A stretch of DNA of 64,000 nt from Paenirhizobium cremeum (GTDB taxonomy: Bacteria > Pseudomonadota > Alphaproteobacteria > Rhizobiales > Rhizobiaceae), in assembly GCF_022884085.1 (NCBI RefSeq), contig NZ_JAGGCS010000001.1, positions 62,001-126,000 of the forward strand. Direction: 5' to 3'. Shown here piece after piece: positions 29,760 through 38,310 of the stretch (the stretch's first letter is position 1; the number at the start of each line of letters is the position of its first letter). The notes under the pieces are model-generated. The model made no database searches. It was given only the letters and a program-made list of their open reading frames with translations, and was not told where the DNA came from. Both the position numbers and the translations under genes were made by a program.

Positions 29760-30227
29760 ATGGCGGAATTGGCAGTTGGCGATCAGGCCCCCGACTTCAC
29801 CCTGCCGCGCGACGGCGGCGGCTCGGTTTCGCTTTCGACGTTTGGCGGCAAGCCGGTCGTTCTATACTTCTATCCCAAGGACGACACCAGCGGCTGCACG
29901 GCCGAGGCCATCGCCTTTACCGAGCTCGCAGACGAATTCGCCAAGGCTGGCGCAGAGATCATCGGCATGTCTCCGGACAGCGTCAAAAGCCATGACAAGT
30001 TTGCCGGCAAGCACAATCTTTCCATCACGCTGGCCTCCGACGAGGAGAAGACAGTGCTTTCAGCCTATGGCGTCTGGAAGGAGAAGAGCATGTATGGCCG
30101 GACCTACATGGGCGTCGAACGCACCACCTTCCTGATCGACCGCGCCGGGCGGATCGCCGCCATCTGGCGCAAGGTCAAGGTTCCCGGCCACGCCGAAGCG
30201 GTTCTGAATGCGGTCCGCGCCCTGTGA
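29760..30227 (+). CDS. bcp: Peroxiredoxin, Bcp/PrxQ family (1-Cys form)
   Basis: The 155-residue thiol peroxidase has the peroxidatic cysteine in YPKDDTSGCTAEAIAF. The resolving cysteine found five residues later in E. coli Bcp is replaced by Ile (AEAI), so this is a 1-Cys or atypical form. An AAAGG site lies seven bases before the ATG. It reduces hydrogen and organic peroxides in the cytoplasm. The next gene begins 16 bp downstream, so the two are probably co-transcribed. Confidence 0.95.
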   Translation: MAELAVGDQAPDFTLPRDGGGSVSLSTFGGKPVVLYFYPKDDTSGCTAEAIAFTELADEFAKAGAEIIGMSPDSVKSHDKFAGKHNLSITLASDEEKTVLSAYGVWKEKSMYGRTYMGVERTTFLIDRAGRIAAIWRKVKVPGHAEAVLNAVRAL

Positions 30228-30243
30228 GCGGCAAGCGCCCGGC

Positions 30244-31068
30244 ATGAGCGGAAACCCCTTCACCTCCCTGCGCGCGGCGGCGACGTGCGCGATCCTCAGC
30301 ACCGATCTCGACGAAAAGACGGAACTGGCGCAGGAGGCCGCCCGCCGCTGGCATCGGCGGCGGCTGTCGCTGCGCTCGCCGCTCGACCCCGACCTGCCGG
30401 AACGCCCCGGCCGGCCGGACAAACCGGAACTCGTCCCTCCGAAGGCGACCGAGAAACGCTCGCTGCACACCCTGCCCGGCCGCGTCGCCATGCTGCATGC
30501 GCTCGCGCATATCGAGCTCAACGCCGTCGACCTCGCGCTCGATATCGTCGCGCGATTCGCGGCCGAACCGGTGCCGCATTCCTTCTTCGACGGCTGGATG
30601 CAGGTGGCATTCGAGGAATCCAAGCATTTTCGCATGGTTCGCGAACGATTGAAGGCGCTCGGCGCCGATTACGGCGACATGCCCGCCCATGACGGACTGT
30701 GGCAGGCGGCGCACGCCACCCGCAACGATCTGACGGCAAGGCTCGCCGTCGTACCGCTGATCCTTGAAGCCCGCGGCCTCGACGTCACGCCATCGCTCCA
30801 GGAAAAGATGCGCGAAACCGGCGATATCGAGAGCGCCGACGTGCTGAAAGTCATCTATGACGACGAGAAGGGTCATGTGGCGATCGGCGCCAAATGGTTC
30901 CGGTTCCTCTGCGCGCGCGAAAAACGCGATCCGGCCGCAACCTTCAAGGAGCTGGTGCGTGCCAATTTCCGCGGCGCGCTCAAGGCTCCCTTCAACGACG
31001 TCGCCCGCGCCGAAGCCGGCCTGACCCCGTCTTTCTACCGGTCCCTGACATCGAAGAACAGCGACTGA
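30244..31068 (+). CDS. Ferritin-like DUF455 protein
   Basis: The 274-residue helical protein holds the di-iron ligand pattern of a ferritin-like fold: HIELNAVDLALD, AFEESKHF and YDDEKGHVAIGAKWF (Glu and His ligands). The N-terminal third is Pro/Arg-rich. DUF455 proteins are related to di-iron oxidases such as MiaE, but their reaction is unknown. It lies 16 bp after bcp, which hints at a link to redox or metal handling. Confidence 0.88.
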   Translation: MSGNPFTSLRAAATCAILSTDLDEKTELAQEAARRWHRRRLSLRSPLDPDLPERPGRPDKPELVPPKATEKRSLHTLPGRVAMLHALAHIELNAVDLALDIVARFAAEPVPHSFFDGWMQVAFEESKHFRMVRERLKALGADYGDMPAHDGLWQAAHATRNDLTARLAVVPLILEARGLDVTPSLQEKMRETGDIESADVLKVIYDDEKGHVAIGAKWFRFLCAREKRDPAATFKELVRANFRGALKAPFNDVARAEAGLTPSFYRSLTSKNSD

Positions 31069-31215
31069 TTCAACCGCCGTCTCCGGGCAACCCTCCTCTT
31101 TTCAAGCCTTTGTTAACCTTAATGATGTCTGATCGCATCAGGCAAAAACCGGTGCCGGAGCGGCGTTCATCGCCCTCCGAAGAGCTCGGTCAGCCGACGG
31201 GACAGGGGATATTGC

Positions 31216-32529
31216 GTGGCGACTTCGGCGGGAAATCGGGTCTTCGGCAAACGCAGTCAGCCGCATGTCGTGATTCTGGCGCGCGGCGACAAGATCCGCC
31301 ACATGACCGTGCACCCCTGGATGGCGGCGGTCGCCTTCTGCTTCGTCGGCGTTATGGCGATCGGCTATCTCGGCGCGACCACCTATCTCATCTTCCGTGA
31401 CAACCTGATCGGCGCAAGCATGGCCAGACAGGCCCGCATGCAGCACGACTACGAGGATCGCATCGCCGCGCTCAGGGCCCAAGTCGACCGCGTCACCTCG
31501 CGCCAGCTCCTCGACCAGCAGGTGGTCGAAGAGAAGGTGGAGAAGCTGCTCGAACAGCAGATGGCGCTCTCTTCCCGCCATGGACGGCTGGGCGCGTTGC
31601 TTGACCGCGCCGAGGCCGTCGGCCAGCTGCCGGCCTCCGTTCCGGTGCCGAACGAGAAGCCGGGGGCGACCGGCAAGCAGGCGAACCTTTCCGGCGGACT
31701 GGACGCGATCGAGAATCTTTTGGGGCGCAAGACTGCGTCGGACACGCCGGCAACCGACAAGAGCGGCCAGACCCCGTCCGCCGCGCTCGGCTACGTGCCG
31801 TTGACCGACACGGCAGCGGACCGTTCCGACAGGCTCTTTTCGCACATGACGCTGTCGCTGAAGGACATCGAACGCGACCAGATCGACCGGGTGCAGAAGC
31901 TCGCGGACGGCGCCAGCGAAACCGCGGAGGAAATTTCCGGAATCCTGCGACGCAACGGCATCCCGATAGATCAGGCGGACAAAACCTCTAGCATGGACGC
32001 CATCGGTGGCCCCTATGTCGCTCCCCGGACCGCGGAGGCCTTCAACACCTCGCTCAACGAACTCGACGCGGCGCTGAGCCGGCTCGAAAACGTCCGCGCC
32101 ACGGCGATCCGCATGCCTTTCGCCAATCCCGCACCCGGCCGCGAGATCACCAGCCGCTTCGGCAACCGGCCCGATCCGTTCTTTGGCGGACTAGCGATGC
32201 ATGCCGGCATAGACTTCCGCTCGCCGGTGGGCGGCGAGATCCATGCGACGGGCTCCGGCAAGGTGGTCAATGCCGGCCCCTCCGGCGGCTACGGCAACAT
32301 GGTCGAAATCGATCACGGGCTGGGCTTCAGCACCCGCTTCGGCCACATGTCGAAAATCCTTGTGAAGGTCGGCGACGAAATCAATGCCGGCGACGTGATC
32401 GGCTATTCCGGCAATACCGGCCGTTCCACCGGCCCGCATATCCACTATGAAGTGCGCCGCAACGGCGAGGCGGTGGACCCGATGCAGTTCCTGAATGCCG
32501 GCATGAAGCTGACGACGCTCATAGATTGA
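31216..32529 (+). CDS. M23-family metallopeptidase, membrane anchored
   Basis: The 437-residue product starts with GTG at 31216 (GGGGA six bases before). One membrane helix (about residues 35-58) is followed by coiled-coil sequence (about 70-125), a low-complexity linker and a C-terminal LytM/M23 domain. HAGIDFRSPVGG and GPHIHYEVRRNG carry the zinc ligands, so the domain looks catalytically intact. Such enzymes cut peptidoglycan cross-links, or regulate amidases, in the periplasm during growth and division. Confidence 0.92.
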   Translation: MATSAGNRVFGKRSQPHVVILARGDKIRHMTVHPWMAAVAFCFVGVMAIGYLGATTYLIFRDNLIGASMARQARMQHDYEDRIAALRAQVDRVTSRQLLDQQVVEEKVEKLLEQQMALSSRHGRLGALLDRAEAVGQLPASVPVPNEKPGATGKQANLSGGLDAIENLLGRKTASDTPATDKSGQTPSAALGYVPLTDTAADRSDRLFSHMTLSLKDIERDQIDRVQKLADGASETAEEISGILRRNGIPIDQADKTSSMDAIGGPYVAPRTAEAFNTSLNELDAALSRLENVRATAIRMPFANPAPGREITSRFGNRPDPFFGGLAMHAGIDFRSPVGGEIHATGSGKVVNAGPSGGYGNMVEIDHGLGFSTRFGHMSKILVKVGDEINAGDVIGYSGNTGRSTGPHIHYEVRRNGEAVDPMQFLNAGMKLTTLID

Positions 32530-32580
32530 CCCCGTCTGCGGGTCATGTACTCTCGGCATCATCCCGCTGGAGGAATCGTC

Positions 32581-33204
32581 ATGGAACCGCATGCACTTTT
32601 GGCCTTCGCCCTCGCCTTCTTCGTGTTCGCGGCAAGTCCCGGTCCCGACAACATGACCATCATGGCGCGGACTGTCTCCAACGGCGCGGCGTCCGGCATC
32701 GCCTACGGCACCGGCACGGTGATCGGCATCCTGATCTATCTGGCGCTTGCCGCCTTCGGACTTTCGCTGATCGCCAACGAAATGGGTTTTCTGATGACGC
32801 TTCTGCGCTATGGCGGCGCGGCCTATCTGATCTACATGGGCTTCAGGCTTTGGACGGCGGCGCCCGTCATCCCCGATGCAACCGTAACGGAGCGGGGGCG
32901 CGATCTCGTAAGCGTGTGCCTGACCGCCGTCGCCCTGAACCTCGGCAATCCCAAGATGCCGCTCTTCTATCTGGCGCTTCTGCCGAATTTCGTCGGCGCC
33001 GATTTCTCGACCGGTACATATCTCAGCCTCGCCGCGACGATCGTCGCCGTTGAGGTGGTCGTGATCGGCGGCCATGTGTGGATCGCCGGACGCGCGCGCC
33101 GGTTGCTGCGCACTCCGGGCATCGTCAAGGCGGTCAATCGCGGTGCCGGTGCGGTGTTGGCGCTTGCCGGAGTGGCCGTCATCGCCACCCGGCGTGCCGC
33201 CTGA
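32581..33204 (+). CDS. LysE-family translocator
   Basis: The 207-residue protein has about six membrane helices, with the signature ASPGPDNMTIMARTVSNG near the start and LNLGNPKMPLFYLALLP. It starts at the ATG at 32581 with GGAGG eight bases upstream; the in-frame extension to 32545 is not used. It exports amino acids or similar compounds. No regulator is adjacent, unlike the other LysE gene at 13374. Confidence 0.92.
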   Translation: MEPHALLAFALAFFVFAASPGPDNMTIMARTVSNGAASGIAYGTGTVIGILIYLALAAFGLSLIANEMGFLMTLLRYGGAAYLIYMGFRLWTAAPVIPDATVTERGRDLVSVCLTAVALNLGNPKMPLFYLALLPNFVGADFSTGTYLSLAATIVAVEVVVIGGHVWIAGRARRLLRTPGIVKAVNRGAGAVLALAGVAVIATRRAA

Positions 33205-33246
33205 AGGTTCCGTTCATCCTTTGTTACTCCAAATCCGCCAGTTTCC

Positions 33247-33275
33247 TTGACTTTCCGGCTTTTTGGCACTATCCC
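33247..33275 (+). promoter_or_regulatory. Candidate promoter of the DEAD-box helicase
   Basis: TTGACT at 33247-33252, a 17-base spacer and TATCCC at 33270-33275. The -35 matches well and the -10 is weak. The predicted start point leaves a leader of about 30 bases before the GTG. Confidence 0.5.
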
Positions 33276-33314
33276 GCGCTGACGTTAACGCCCGCGTTCG
33301 AGGGCGATTCAATT

Positions 33315-34838
33315 GTGTTCGCAAGAACCGGAACGGAAACAGATTTCCCTTTGACCACTTTCGCTGACCTTGGCCTGAGCCAAAAAGTACTTTCAGCCGT
33401 CACAGATGCCGGCTACACCATCCCTACCCCGATCCAGGCCGGAGCCATCCCGCCTGCCCTGCAGCGCCGCGACATTCTCGGCATCGCTCAGACGGGGACA
33501 GGCAAGACCGCCTCCTTCGTTCTCCCGATGCTGACGCTCCTCGAAAAGGGTCGAGCTCGCGCCCGGATGCCCCGCACGCTGATCCTTGAGCCGACCCGCG
33601 AACTGGCAGCCCAGGTCGCAGAGAACTTCGAGAAATACGGCAAGAATCACAAGCTCAACGTCGCGCTGCTGATCGGCGGCGTTTCCTTCGAGGACCAGGA
33701 CCGCAAGCTTGAACGCGGCGCCGACGTTCTGATCTGCACGCCGGGCCGCCTGCTCGATCATTGCGAGCGCGGCAAGCTGCTGATGACCGGCGTTGAGATC
33801 CTGGTCATCGACGAAGCCGACCGCATGCTCGACATGGGCTTCATCCCGGATATCGAGCGCATCGCCAAGATGATCCCCTTCACTCGGCAGACGCTTTTCT
33901 TCTCGGCCACCATGCCGCCGGAAATCCAGAAGCTCGCCGATCGCTTTCTGCAAAACCCCGAGCGCATCGAAGTGGCTCCGCCGTCCTCGACGGCAAAGAC
34001 CGTGACGCAGCGTCTCGTGGCGGCCCACAACAAGGACTACGAGAAGCGCTCGGTCCTGCGCGATCTGATCCGCGCCCAGGAAGACCTGAAGAACGCGATC
34101 ATCTTCTGCAACCGCAAGAAGGATGTTGCCGACCTCTTCCGTTCGCTGGAGCGTCACGGCTTCTCGGTCGGCGCCCTTCACGGCGACATGGATCAACGCT
34201 CGCGCACCAACATGCTGGCCGGCTTCAAGGACAACCAGATCTCGCTGCTCGTCGCCTCGGACGTCGCCGCCCGCGGCCTCGATATTCCGGACGTCAGCCA
34301 CGTCTTCAACTTCGACATCCCGATCCATGCGGAGGATTATGTCCACCGCATCGGCCGCACCGGTCGTGCAGGCCGTTCCGGCGCCGCCTTCACTCTTGTC
34401 ACCCGTTCGGACACCAAGTATCTCGACGCGATCGAGAAGCTGATCGGCCAGAAGATCGAATGGCTGAACGGCGATCTTTCGACCCTCCCCGCGGCTGCGG
34501 AATCCCATGACGACCGTCGCGGCAAGCGCGGCGGCGGCAAGGACCGGGATAAAGGCCGTGAGCGTCGCGGCGGTCATAAAACCGATACACGCAACGAACA
34601 GACTGCGGACATCGCGGAACAAGTGGAAGAGGCAAAGGTGGAATCAGTGGCGAACGAACGCAGGTCCGAAAAACGTGGCCGTGACGCCAATCGCAACAGC
34701 CGCCCGAACCCGGCGAACGACGATCATCGCGAACGCCGCCGCAGCCACTACCGCGACCATGACGACGGCCCGACGCCCGTCGGCTTCGGCGACGACATTC
34801 CGGCCTTCATGCTGATCGTCGCCAACGCCAAGGTCTGA
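33315..34838 (+). CDS. DEAD-box ATP-dependent RNA helicase (RhlE-like)
   Basis: The 507-residue product holds all helicase motifs: the Q region (GYTIPTPIQAGAIPPALQ), AQTGTGKT, PTRELAAQ, VIDEADRMLD, FFSATMP, and HRIGRTGRAGRSG. The C-terminal 110 residues are a disordered Arg/Asp/Gly-rich tail that likely binds RNA. These proteins unwind structured RNA in decay and ribosome assembly. A GTG at 33315 with GAGGG upstream is chosen; a TTG at 33351 is an alternative. The next gene follows after 29 bp. Confidence 0.94.
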   Translation: MFARTGTETDFPLTTFADLGLSQKVLSAVTDAGYTIPTPIQAGAIPPALQRRDILGIAQTGTGKTASFVLPMLTLLEKGRARARMPRTLILEPTRELAAQVAENFEKYGKNHKLNVALLIGGVSFEDQDRKLERGADVLICTPGRLLDHCERGKLLMTGVEILVIDEADRMLDMGFIPDIERIAKMIPFTRQTLFFSATMPPEIQKLADRFLQNPERIEVAPPSSTAKTVTQRLVAAHNKDYEKRSVLRDLIRAQEDLKNAIIFCNRKKDVADLFRSLERHGFSVGALHGDMDQRSRTNMLAGFKDNQISLLVASDVAARGLDIPDVSHVFNFDIPIHAEDYVHRIGRTGRAGRSGAAFTLVTRSDTKYLDAIEKLIGQKIEWLNGDLSTLPAAAESHDDRRGKRGGGKDRDKGRERRGGHKTDTRNEQTADIAEQVEEAKVESVANERRSEKRGRDANRNSRPNPANDDHRERRRSHYRDHDDGPTPVGFGDDIPAFMLIVANAKV

Positions 34839-34867
34839 CGCCACCCGCCGCTGAAAAGCATCCGCTT

Positions 34868-35275
34868 ATGGCCACGCCCGGCATCGATTTTCCCGGCCTC
34901 GGAGTCGGTCTTGCCATCCTTCGCGATGGCAAGCTCCTGCTTTACCGTCGCCGGAAAGCACCCGAAGCAGGGTTCTGGAACATTGTCGGCGGCAAGGTCG
35001 ACCATATGGAACCGGCAGAGCAGGCCGCCCGCCGCGAAGCCGAAGAGGAAACCGGTCTCTCGATCGGTTCCATCGGCTTTCTTGCCGCGACCGAACAGAT
35101 CATCGACGCCGACCGGCAGCACTGGGTCTCGCTGCTCTACCGGACCGAGGACTTTTCGGGCGAACCGCAACTGACCGAACCGGACAAGCTTTCGGAGTTC
35201 GGCTGGTTCGACCTCGATGCACTGCCCCAGCCGCTCTCAGCCTTCACCGGCGCCATCCTGCCTTTTCTTCGCTGA
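34868..35275 (+). CDS. Nudix hydrolase
   Basis: The 135-residue product has a complete Nudix box from GGKVDHMEP to EEETGL that fits G-x5-E-x7-REUxEExGU, so the metal-binding catalytic helix is intact. Nudix enzymes cleave nucleoside diphosphates linked to another group. The target (for example an oxidised nucleotide) cannot be read from sequence. The last 39 bp overlap the 3' end of the convergent TfoX-like gene. Confidence 0.92.
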   Translation: MATPGIDFPGLGVGLAILRDGKLLLYRRRKAPEAGFWNIVGGKVDHMEPAEQAARREAEEETGLSIGSIGFLAATEQIIDADRQHWVSLLYRTEDFSGEPQLTEPDKLSEFGWFDLDALPQPLSAFTGAILPFLR

Positions 35276-35635
35276 CTTCGGCTTGGCCGGTTTTGCTCGC
35301 GCAGGATTCGCTTTCGACGCCTCTGCTCTCAGGCCGGCCTCGAAGGCAAGCCGTACCCACTTCGCCATTTCGTCTGGATCGTCATAGGCATCGTCCGGGA
35401 TCGACCAGTAGGGCATGGCGACGGGGCTCTTGCCCTCCCTCTGATAGATCCACTGCCGGGCGCCCGCCTCCTCGAAGAACGGCGCGCTCTCGTTATCCGC
35501 CTTCAGCATGACCTCATCGAACAGTTCCAACGCAAAGATAACGCCGTCGCGATAGATGCCCTTGCCGCCGAACATCCGGCGAATGGAGACGGGGCCGACC
35601 GCCTGAAACATCTCTTCGATTTCTACATTGTCCAT
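35237..35635 (-). CDS. TfoX N-terminal-domain protein
   Basis: The 132-residue product has the TfoX N-terminal domain (VGPVSIRRMFGGKGIYRDGVIF, with YWSIPDDAYDDP) and a Lys/Ala/Pro-rich tail. In gamma-proteobacteria TfoX/Sxy promotes competence; in alphaproteobacteria the role of such single-domain proteins is unknown. The ATG at 35635 has AAGGA eight bases before it. It begins 5 bp after the stop of the MoeA/MobA-like gene, so it is the last gene of the cox-type run. Confidence 0.85.
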   Translation of the reverse strand: MDNVEIEEMFQAVGPVSIRRMFGGKGIYRDGVIFALELFDEVMLKADNESAPFFEEAGARQWIYQREGKSPVAMPYWSIPDDAYDDPDEMAKWVRLAFEAGLRAEASKANPARAKPAKPKSAKKRQDGAGEG

Positions 35636-35640
35636 CGTGG

Positions 35641-37275
35641 TCAATCCTTCAGGACACCGCCGGCGGCCAACACTGCCTCCGGCGTATCGACATCCAGTTT
35701 CGCGGCGGCGCCGATCTCGACGTCGATGATCGGCAACCCGGATGTCTCAATAATGTGACGCGCGCCGATGTCGCCCTCCAGCCGCATGAGCGCAGGAAAG
35801 GTTGCACGCGGCAGGATGACCGGATTGCCACGCTTGCCATCAGCCACCGCCCGCACGATGGACCGCCCCCCTGATTTGCGGAATGCTTTCACCAGTTCCT
35901 CGATATCGGCGCGCGTAACCCCCGGCATGTCTGCAAGCAGGATCATGACGCCTTCCACGTCCTGCAGCGGGGGCGCCGCGAGGCCGGCGCGGATCGAACT
36001 CGCCATCCCGCTGGCATAATCGCGATTCTCCTCGATCTCGACCGGCAATCCTTCCAGACAGGCGGAAATCTCGGAAGCCCGAAAACCTGTAACGACGACA
36101 ACAGGACCGGCCACGGCATCGAGTGCCCGCTCGGTCACACGCCTGACAAGCGGCGCACCCTCAAACTCGGCCAGCAGCTTGTGCCGGCCGCCCTCGCCCA
36201 TCCGGCTCGCCTTGCCTGCCGCCAGGATGATGATACCGACACGGAGGGCCGTATCGGCAGAGGTTGCAACCTCACGCGGCAACGGACGACTGGGAATTTC
36301 CATCAGCAAGCCTCCGACACCAAGCCCTGTCAGTTCCAGCGCATCAGGATTTTCACCGGCGAGAATCCGGTTCAACACCCAGTCGAAGCCGTTTTCCTTC
36401 GGCGAACGGGCACAGCCCGGCGCACCGATGACGGGAATTTCCCCGACATGCCCCAGCACGAGCAGATTACCCGGATCGACCGGCAACCCGACCTGATCCA
36501 CCGTGCCACCCGCCATGCGGATCGATTCCGGGATGACATCGACCGGATCGCATACAGCCGATGCACCGAATACGATCACGAGCGGCGGGTCGGAAAGCTC
36601 CCGGCGTAAGGCGTCCTCGATGGCCCCGGCAACCGCATCCGCCCGGTGCGCCACCCTCCATTCTCCGATCAGCCGGCTGCCGGAAGCAAGAAGGCGCTGC
36701 TCGAGCACCCGCGCGGTCTTGTCCATGACCGAGGTCTTCAGCGACGGCAGCTGCGTGGCGATCAGGGCGACATTGCGGGGACGATAGGGCTTGAGTTCGA
36801 TGGCCCGCCCCTCGGCGAGAATGCCCAGTGCGCGCGCGACACTCGCGCCGGAAACGCCGAGTGGAATGATCTTCACGGTCGCAACGAGATCGCCTTCGCG
36901 CACGTCGCTGTGATCGGCGAGACAGGCAAAGGTTATTGCCGGATCGATGCGGTTGAACCGGTCGACCAGATCCCGGCTCGCCACGAGGAGGCCGTTGCGC
37001 GTGGCATAGAAATTGACCCGGCCCGTCGAGGGCTCGGACATGCGCAGGTTGTCAAGGCCTACGCCTGCCGCAAGTCGCCCGGCCGCCTCGTCCTCCCCCA
37101 GGTCTCCATCTTCCAGCCGGCAGGCGATGACGGTGCGCAGCCCCGCCGCCTCCAGAGCAAGGATATCGGCCTGCGTCAGCCGCTGGCCTTTGGGAAGCCG
37201 GCCCGACGGCAATTGCACGGAATGCGCCAGCACCAGGCCTTCGGCCCCTTTCAGCGGGAACTCCCCGAAGATCAT
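35641..37275 (-). CDS. Molybdopterin-binding / MobA-like nucleotidyltransferase fusion
   Basis: The 544-residue protein has two parts. Residues 1-340 resemble a molybdopterin-binding (MoeA/MoaB-like) region with VIVFGASAVCDPVDVIPE and GAPGCARSPKENGFDWVL. Residues about 345-540 are a MobA/MocA-like nucleotidyltransferase (IIILAAGKASRMGEGGRHKL, ILLADMPGVTRADIEELV). MocA attaches CMP to molybdopterin to form the dinucleotide cofactor of xanthine-dehydrogenase-type enzymes. The start overlaps the XdhC C-terminal gene by 4 bp (ATGA). It belongs with the cox-type maturation run. Confidence 0.9.
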   Translation of the reverse strand: MIFGEFPLKGAEGLVLAHSVQLPSGRLPKGQRLTQADILALEAAGLRTVIACRLEDGDLGEDEAAGRLAAGVGLDNLRMSEPSTGRVNFYATRNGLLVASRDLVDRFNRIDPAITFACLADHSDVREGDLVATVKIIPLGVSGASVARALGILAEGRAIELKPYRPRNVALIATQLPSLKTSVMDKTARVLEQRLLASGSRLIGEWRVAHRADAVAGAIEDALRRELSDPPLVIVFGASAVCDPVDVIPESIRMAGGTVDQVGLPVDPGNLLVLGHVGEIPVIGAPGCARSPKENGFDWVLNRILAGENPDALELTGLGVGGLLMEIPSRPLPREVATSADTALRVGIIILAAGKASRMGEGGRHKLLAEFEGAPLVRRVTERALDAVAGPVVVVTGFRASEISACLEGLPVEIEENRDYASGMASSIRAGLAAPPLQDVEGVMILLADMPGVTRADIEELVKAFRKSGGRSIVRAVADGKRGNPVILPRATFPALMRLEGDIGARHIIETSGLPIIDVEIGAAAKLDVDTPEAVLAAGGVLKD

Positions 37276-37979
37276 GCGGCCTCGCTTGCCGCCGCCCCGA
37301 GCGACCGGCGCCGGAAAGACTGGATGACCTCGGCAAGGATGGACACCGCGATCTCGGACGGCGTGGCGGCCCCGATATCGAGCCCGACAGGAGCCGAAAT
37401 GCGGCCGATTTCGGCCTCGGAGAGCCCATCGTTCTTAAGCCGCTCCACCCGTTTCACATGGGTTTTGCGGCTGCCGAGCGCACCGACATAGAAACAGCCG
37501 GCCCTGAGCGCTGCAACGAGCGGAAAGTCGTCGATCTTCGGGTCATGCGTGACTGCGACCATCGCGCAATAGCGATCGAGCGGCCTCGCCTTCAGCGCAT
37601 CTTCCGGCCAGTCCGCTAGAAGATCGACACCGGCAAACCGCTCGGGCGTCGCAAAGGCGGTGCGTGGATCGATCACCGTGATGTCATAGCCGGCGATCTC
37701 GGCCATGGGGCAGAGCGCCTGGCTGATATGAACCGCGCCGATCACCACAATGCGCGGCGGCGGCAGGTGGACGTTGAGAAAGAAGCTGCGTCCTTCCAGA
37801 TCGACGAGGCCGGATTTTCCGGACAACATCCTTTGCCCGATCTCGGCCCCCAGCGGCCCGATGACGGTTTCGCCCTCGACCACAAGCCGGTCGCGGCCGT
37901 CGCCGAGATCGGTCACCAGCACGGCCGCGCGCCGCGCCAGCCGCGCCTCGTTCAGCTTCTTCAGGTTTGCCGCGTCCAT
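37272..37979 (-). CDS. XdhC family protein, C-terminal Rossmann part
   Basis: The 235-residue product carries the XdhC C-terminal NAD(P)-like Rossmann fold: PPPRIVVIGAVHISQAL, DITVIDPRTAFATPERF, VAVTHDPKIDD, YVGALGSRKTH and GLDIGAATPSEIAVSI. XdhC binds molybdenum cofactor and helps its sulfuration and insertion in molybdo-hydroxylases. The N-terminal XdhC domain is encoded separately just upstream (1-bp overlap). It overlaps the next gene by 4 bp. Confidence 0.92.
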   Translation of the reverse strand: MDAANLKKLNEARLARRAAVLVTDLGDGRDRLVVEGETVIGPLGAEIGQRMLSGKSGLVDLEGRSFFLNVHLPPPRIVVIGAVHISQALCPMAEIAGYDITVIDPRTAFATPERFAGVDLLADWPEDALKARPLDRYCAMVAVTHDPKIDDFPLVAALRAGCFYVGALGSRKTHVKRVERLKNDGLSEAEIGRISAPVGLDIGAATPSEIAVSILAEVIQSFRRRSLGAAASEAA

Positions 37980-38308
37980 CAGCCGAGCCTTTCGACGTAA
38001 ACGCGGATGCGGCCGCCGCAGGAGAGCCCGACCCGCCATGCGGTCTCATCGGCAACCCCGAATTCCAGCATCCGCGGCTTGCCCGATTGCAGCACGTCCA
38101 GCGCCTCGGTGATAACCGCCCCCTCGACGCATCCGCCGGAGACTGAACCTTCGAAATTGCCATCGGCATCGATGACCAGATGACTGCCGACCGGGCGCGG
38201 TGCCGACCCCCAGGTCTCGACCACGGTCGCAATCGCCACATCCCGCCCCTTGCCCTTCCAGTCCTCGGCAACGAGCAACGGGTCCATTCGCCCTGCAATG
38301 GCCGTCAT
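37979..38308 (-). CDS. XdhC family protein, N-terminal part (CoxI-like)
   Basis: The 109-residue product is the XdhC/CoxI N-terminal domain: VVETWGSAPRPVGSHLVI, then GSVSGGCVEGAVITEA with the conserved cysteine, and LSCGGRIRVYVE. The stop shares a base with the start of the C-terminal part, so the two halves of XdhC are made as coupled separate chains. The start is the ATG at 38308, 2 bp after the CoxE-like gene. The longer frame upstream is a shadow of that gene. Confidence 0.92.
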   Translation of the reverse strand: MTAIAGRMDPLLVAEDWKGKGRDVAIATVVETWGSAPRPVGSHLVIDADGNFEGSVSGGCVEGAVITEALDVLQSGKPRMLEFGVADETAWRVGLSCGGRIRVYVERLG

Positions 38309-38310
38309 GT

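Noticed and set aside
34501..34838. Low-complexity Arg/Asp/Gly repeats as a possible tandem repeat
   Set aside because: They are the usual disordered RNA-binding tail of DEAD-box helicases, not a DNA repeat array.
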